From contig CALJYC010000267.1 of the NCBI GenBank assembly GCA_937984275.1, positions 1-38,862 on the forward strand: a DNA stretch of 38,862 nucleotides, written 5' to 3'. The DNA comes from an uncultured bacterium. Lineage in GTDB: Bacteria; Myxococcota_A; Polyangia; Polyangiales; Houyiibacteriaceae. The translations under genes and the position numbers were made by a program. The notes below the pieces were generated by a model that was not told the origin of the DNA, searched no databases, and saw nothing but the letters and a program-made list of their open reading frames with translations. Of the stretch, positions 37,341-38,862 are shown in pieces. Position 1 is the first letter of the stretch, and each line of letters starts with the position of its first letter.

Positions 37341-37350
37341 TATAGAAAAC

Positions 37351-37497
37351 TCGACAGAAGCGCTGCGGCGATGACGTACCCCCCACGTCCCCCGTAGCGC
37401 TGTTAGACCGGTGATTTGGCTTGTTTTCCCCCCACTTCATCCAAATCACCATCTCTCTAACGGCCCGAAAGCCCCCCCTTTCGGGCCGTTACTTTTT
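37351..37497 (+). ncRNA. Predicted structured small RNA with three C6-loop hairpins
   Basis: Hairpins at 37359-37401, 37402-37461 and 37459-37490 downstream of a sigma-54 promoter; last is an intrinsic terminator; no credible ORF in the interval. 5' end inferred from the -12 element. Confidence 0.72.
37459..37497 (+). terminator. Intrinsic terminator
   Basis: AACGGCCCGAAAG-CCCCCC-CTTTCGGGCCGTT (13-bp perfect stem) followed by acTTTTT. Confidence 0.92.
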
Positions 37498-37506
37498 AAT
37501 TCCCCG

Positions 37507-37529
37507 AAAAAGGGGTCAGACCCCTTTTT
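37507..37529 (+). repeat. Palindrome AAAAAGGGGTCAGACCCCTTTTT (copy B)
   Basis: Perfect 11-bp inverted repeat around a central base; same family as 26846 and 38137. Confidence 0.9.
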
Positions 37530-37574
37530 GAAGGGGTGAGTTTCTAATTTGGTGGTGTTGGTCGGGGATCAGAG

Positions 37575-37590
37575 AGGGGACAGTCCCCCT
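37575..37590 (+). repeat. Second palindrome type, aGGGGACaGTCCCCct
   Basis: GGGGAC-A-GTCCCC inverted repeat just downstream of the sspB stop. Confidence 0.7.
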
Positions 37591-37599
37591 TGTCCCTAC

Positions 37600-38091
37600 T
37601 TACTTCACTACCTTCAAGTATGGGGGGCGGTCGCCGGGCTTGGGCGGGGTTGATGGGGGTGAGTCGCCCTCCTCTACTGCAGGCAGAACCCTTAGCGATG
37701 GGCGCTCCTCTACCAGCGGCGGTGGGGGCTCTCTGCCCGCTTCTCGCTCGATTTCCTCGGAAATCTCCTGCGGCATCGAGTCCGGCCAGACCATGCCCCG
37801 GCCGTCGTCACCGGCGAGCGCGAATACCGCGTCCCACTGAATCTGGCAGGTGAAGGGCGAGCGATTGAACGACAGGGTGCCGTAGATGCCGTCCGCATCG
37901 ACCTCTAAATCCCGAATAGGTACGGGCATGTCGAAGCCAATCTGCAACACCAGCTGAGGTTCTGAGCGGTACCACTGCGGGACGACCACCGTGTCCACGC
38001 GCGGGTCGAGATGCACGAACAGGCTGCCCTGGGCCAGGAGGTAGCGGGCAACGTCGAGCTTTGGCGGAAGCGGTTTTTCTTCTTCGGCCAC
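37600..38091 (-). CDS. sspB: SspB-family ClpXP adaptor
   Basis: ARYLLAQGSLFVHLDPRVDTVVVPQWYRSEPQLVLQIG...DADGIYGTLSFNRSPFTCQIQWDAVFAL; C-terminal RPPYLKVVK resembles the SspB ClpX-binding tail. GTG start. Confidence 0.88.
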   Translation of the reverse strand: MAEEEKPLPPKLDVARYLLAQGSLFVHLDPRVDTVVVPQWYRSEPQLVLQIGFDMPVPIRDLEVDADGIYGTLSFNRSPFTCQIQWDAVFALAGDDGRGMVWPDSMPQEISEEIEREAGREPPPPLVEERPSLRVLPAVEEGDSPPSTPPKPGDRPPYLKVVK

Positions 38092-38136
38092 CCTTCACCA
38101 TTAGCGGATTCCGCAAGCCTCCGCCACGGACCAACG

Positions 38137-38159
38137 AAAAAGGGGTCTGACCCCTTTTT
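38137..38159 (+). repeat. Palindrome AAAAAGGGGTCTGACCCCTTTTT (copy C)
   Basis: Perfect 11-bp inverted repeat; 3' flank TTGAAAGGG shared in part with copy B. Confidence 0.9.
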
Positions 38160-38185
38160 GAAAGGGTTAATTCGCTCGTAGGTGG

Positions 38186-38862
38186 TTAAACGAAAGCCAG
38201 CAGGGCCGTCCCGCCTACCATCAGGACAACCGCGGCCACCTTTCGGCCGGTGATCGGTTCCCCGAAGAAGAGCCGGCCGAAGACAACGCTACCGAAGGCC
38301 CCGAAGGCGCGCTTGAGCGTCTCGACCACCGCCACCCACAGCCACTGAAGAGCGATCAACTGCAAGGCCACGGCGGCCACCGCAAACGCGATTAAGGCGG
38401 CAAGCAGGGCACTGGGCGCCAGGACGACCTCCCGGAGCTCCCTCTGCTTCCCACTCAAGAGGATCCAAGAAAGCAGAATCGTGGCGCTTCCCCCGGAGAG
38501 AAGGAAGGCGTGCGAGGCAGGGGATGCGTGTCCGAGGGCACGTTTGTCGAGGGCTGTCGAGCACGCCCAGAGGAACGCGACCGCAATCATGTAAGGCGCG
38601 CCCTTCTCGTGTGAGACCGACCTCCACCACGAATCCGACAAATCACTATTGAGCACGAGGGCGCCGAGGACCACGAGCGAGATGCCCGCCCAGTGCATCG
38701 AGCCGGGCACCTCCCCGAGCAGCGGCATCGCGGCAAGCGCGCTGATCACCGGCGTGAGCGAGAGGAACGGAACCGTCCGGCTCAACGGTGACAGCTGTAC
38801 CGAGCGCATGAAGAACACGTTGGCAATCGCATTCATCGTCATCGAGGCCACGGCGGGAGGCC
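38186..38862 (-). CDS. DMT/EamA-family transporter, 5' truncated by window edge
   Basis: Multiple TM segments, SPLSRTVPFLSLTPVISALAAMPLLGEVPGSMHWAGISLVVLGALVL; frame open to window end. Confidence 0.82.
   Translation of the reverse strand, partial: PPAVASMTMNAIANVFFMRSVQLSPLSRTVPFLSLTPVISALAAMPLLGEVPGSMHWAGISLVVLGALVLNSDLSDSWWRSVSHEKGAPYMIAVAFLWACSTALDKRALGHASPASHAFLLSGGSATILLSWILLSGKQRELREVVLAPSALLAALIAFAVAAVALQLIALQWLWVAVVETLKRAFGAFGSVVFGRLFFGEPITGRKVAAVVLMVGGTALLAFV

Noticed and set aside
37351-37497. Minus-strand reading of the C-loop locus as an Rsm/Csr-type GGA-loop RNA
   Set aside because: On the minus strand loops would be G-rich, but the T-tract and the sigma-54 promoter both orient transcription to the plus strand.

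Overview
GC-rich (myxobacteria/Deltaproteobacteria-like) chromosomal window, densely coded, with no rRNA, tRNA, CRISPR array or transposase gene seen. Most genes are housekeeping: nadD, a ClpA-type unfoldase, holA, rpsT, an RND/MMPL transporter, an NAD-type isocitrate dehydrogenase, hslO, murJ, engB, SNF2 and HelD-like helicases, argE-argA, clpP and sspB. Two blocks stand out. (1) An AT-richer intergenic region (about 37065-37500) between a histidine-phosphatase gene and sspB carries a near-consensus sigma-54 promoter (TTGGCACG-N4-TAGCA, 37324-37340). About 10 nt downstream of its -12 element come three consecutive hairpins, each exposing a run of six C's in its loop; the last is a strong intrinsic terminator ending at 37497. 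This is a predicted sRNA of about 147 nt and the best candidate for an undescribed element. From memory it resembles, in architecture, the M. xanthus developmental sRNA Pxr. (2) A five-gene, translationally coupled operon (22843-26132) encodes a TTQ-dependent aromatic-amine-dehydrogenase-like enzyme (heavy chain, MauE, MauD, TTQ light chain, small c-type cytochrome) with no MauG-type TTQ maturase in view. Also present are two families of REP-like palindromes, a degenerate GGDEF protein, a DDL-repeat insertion in an MMPL transporter, and tandem TPR proteins sharing an unassigned C-terminal domain.
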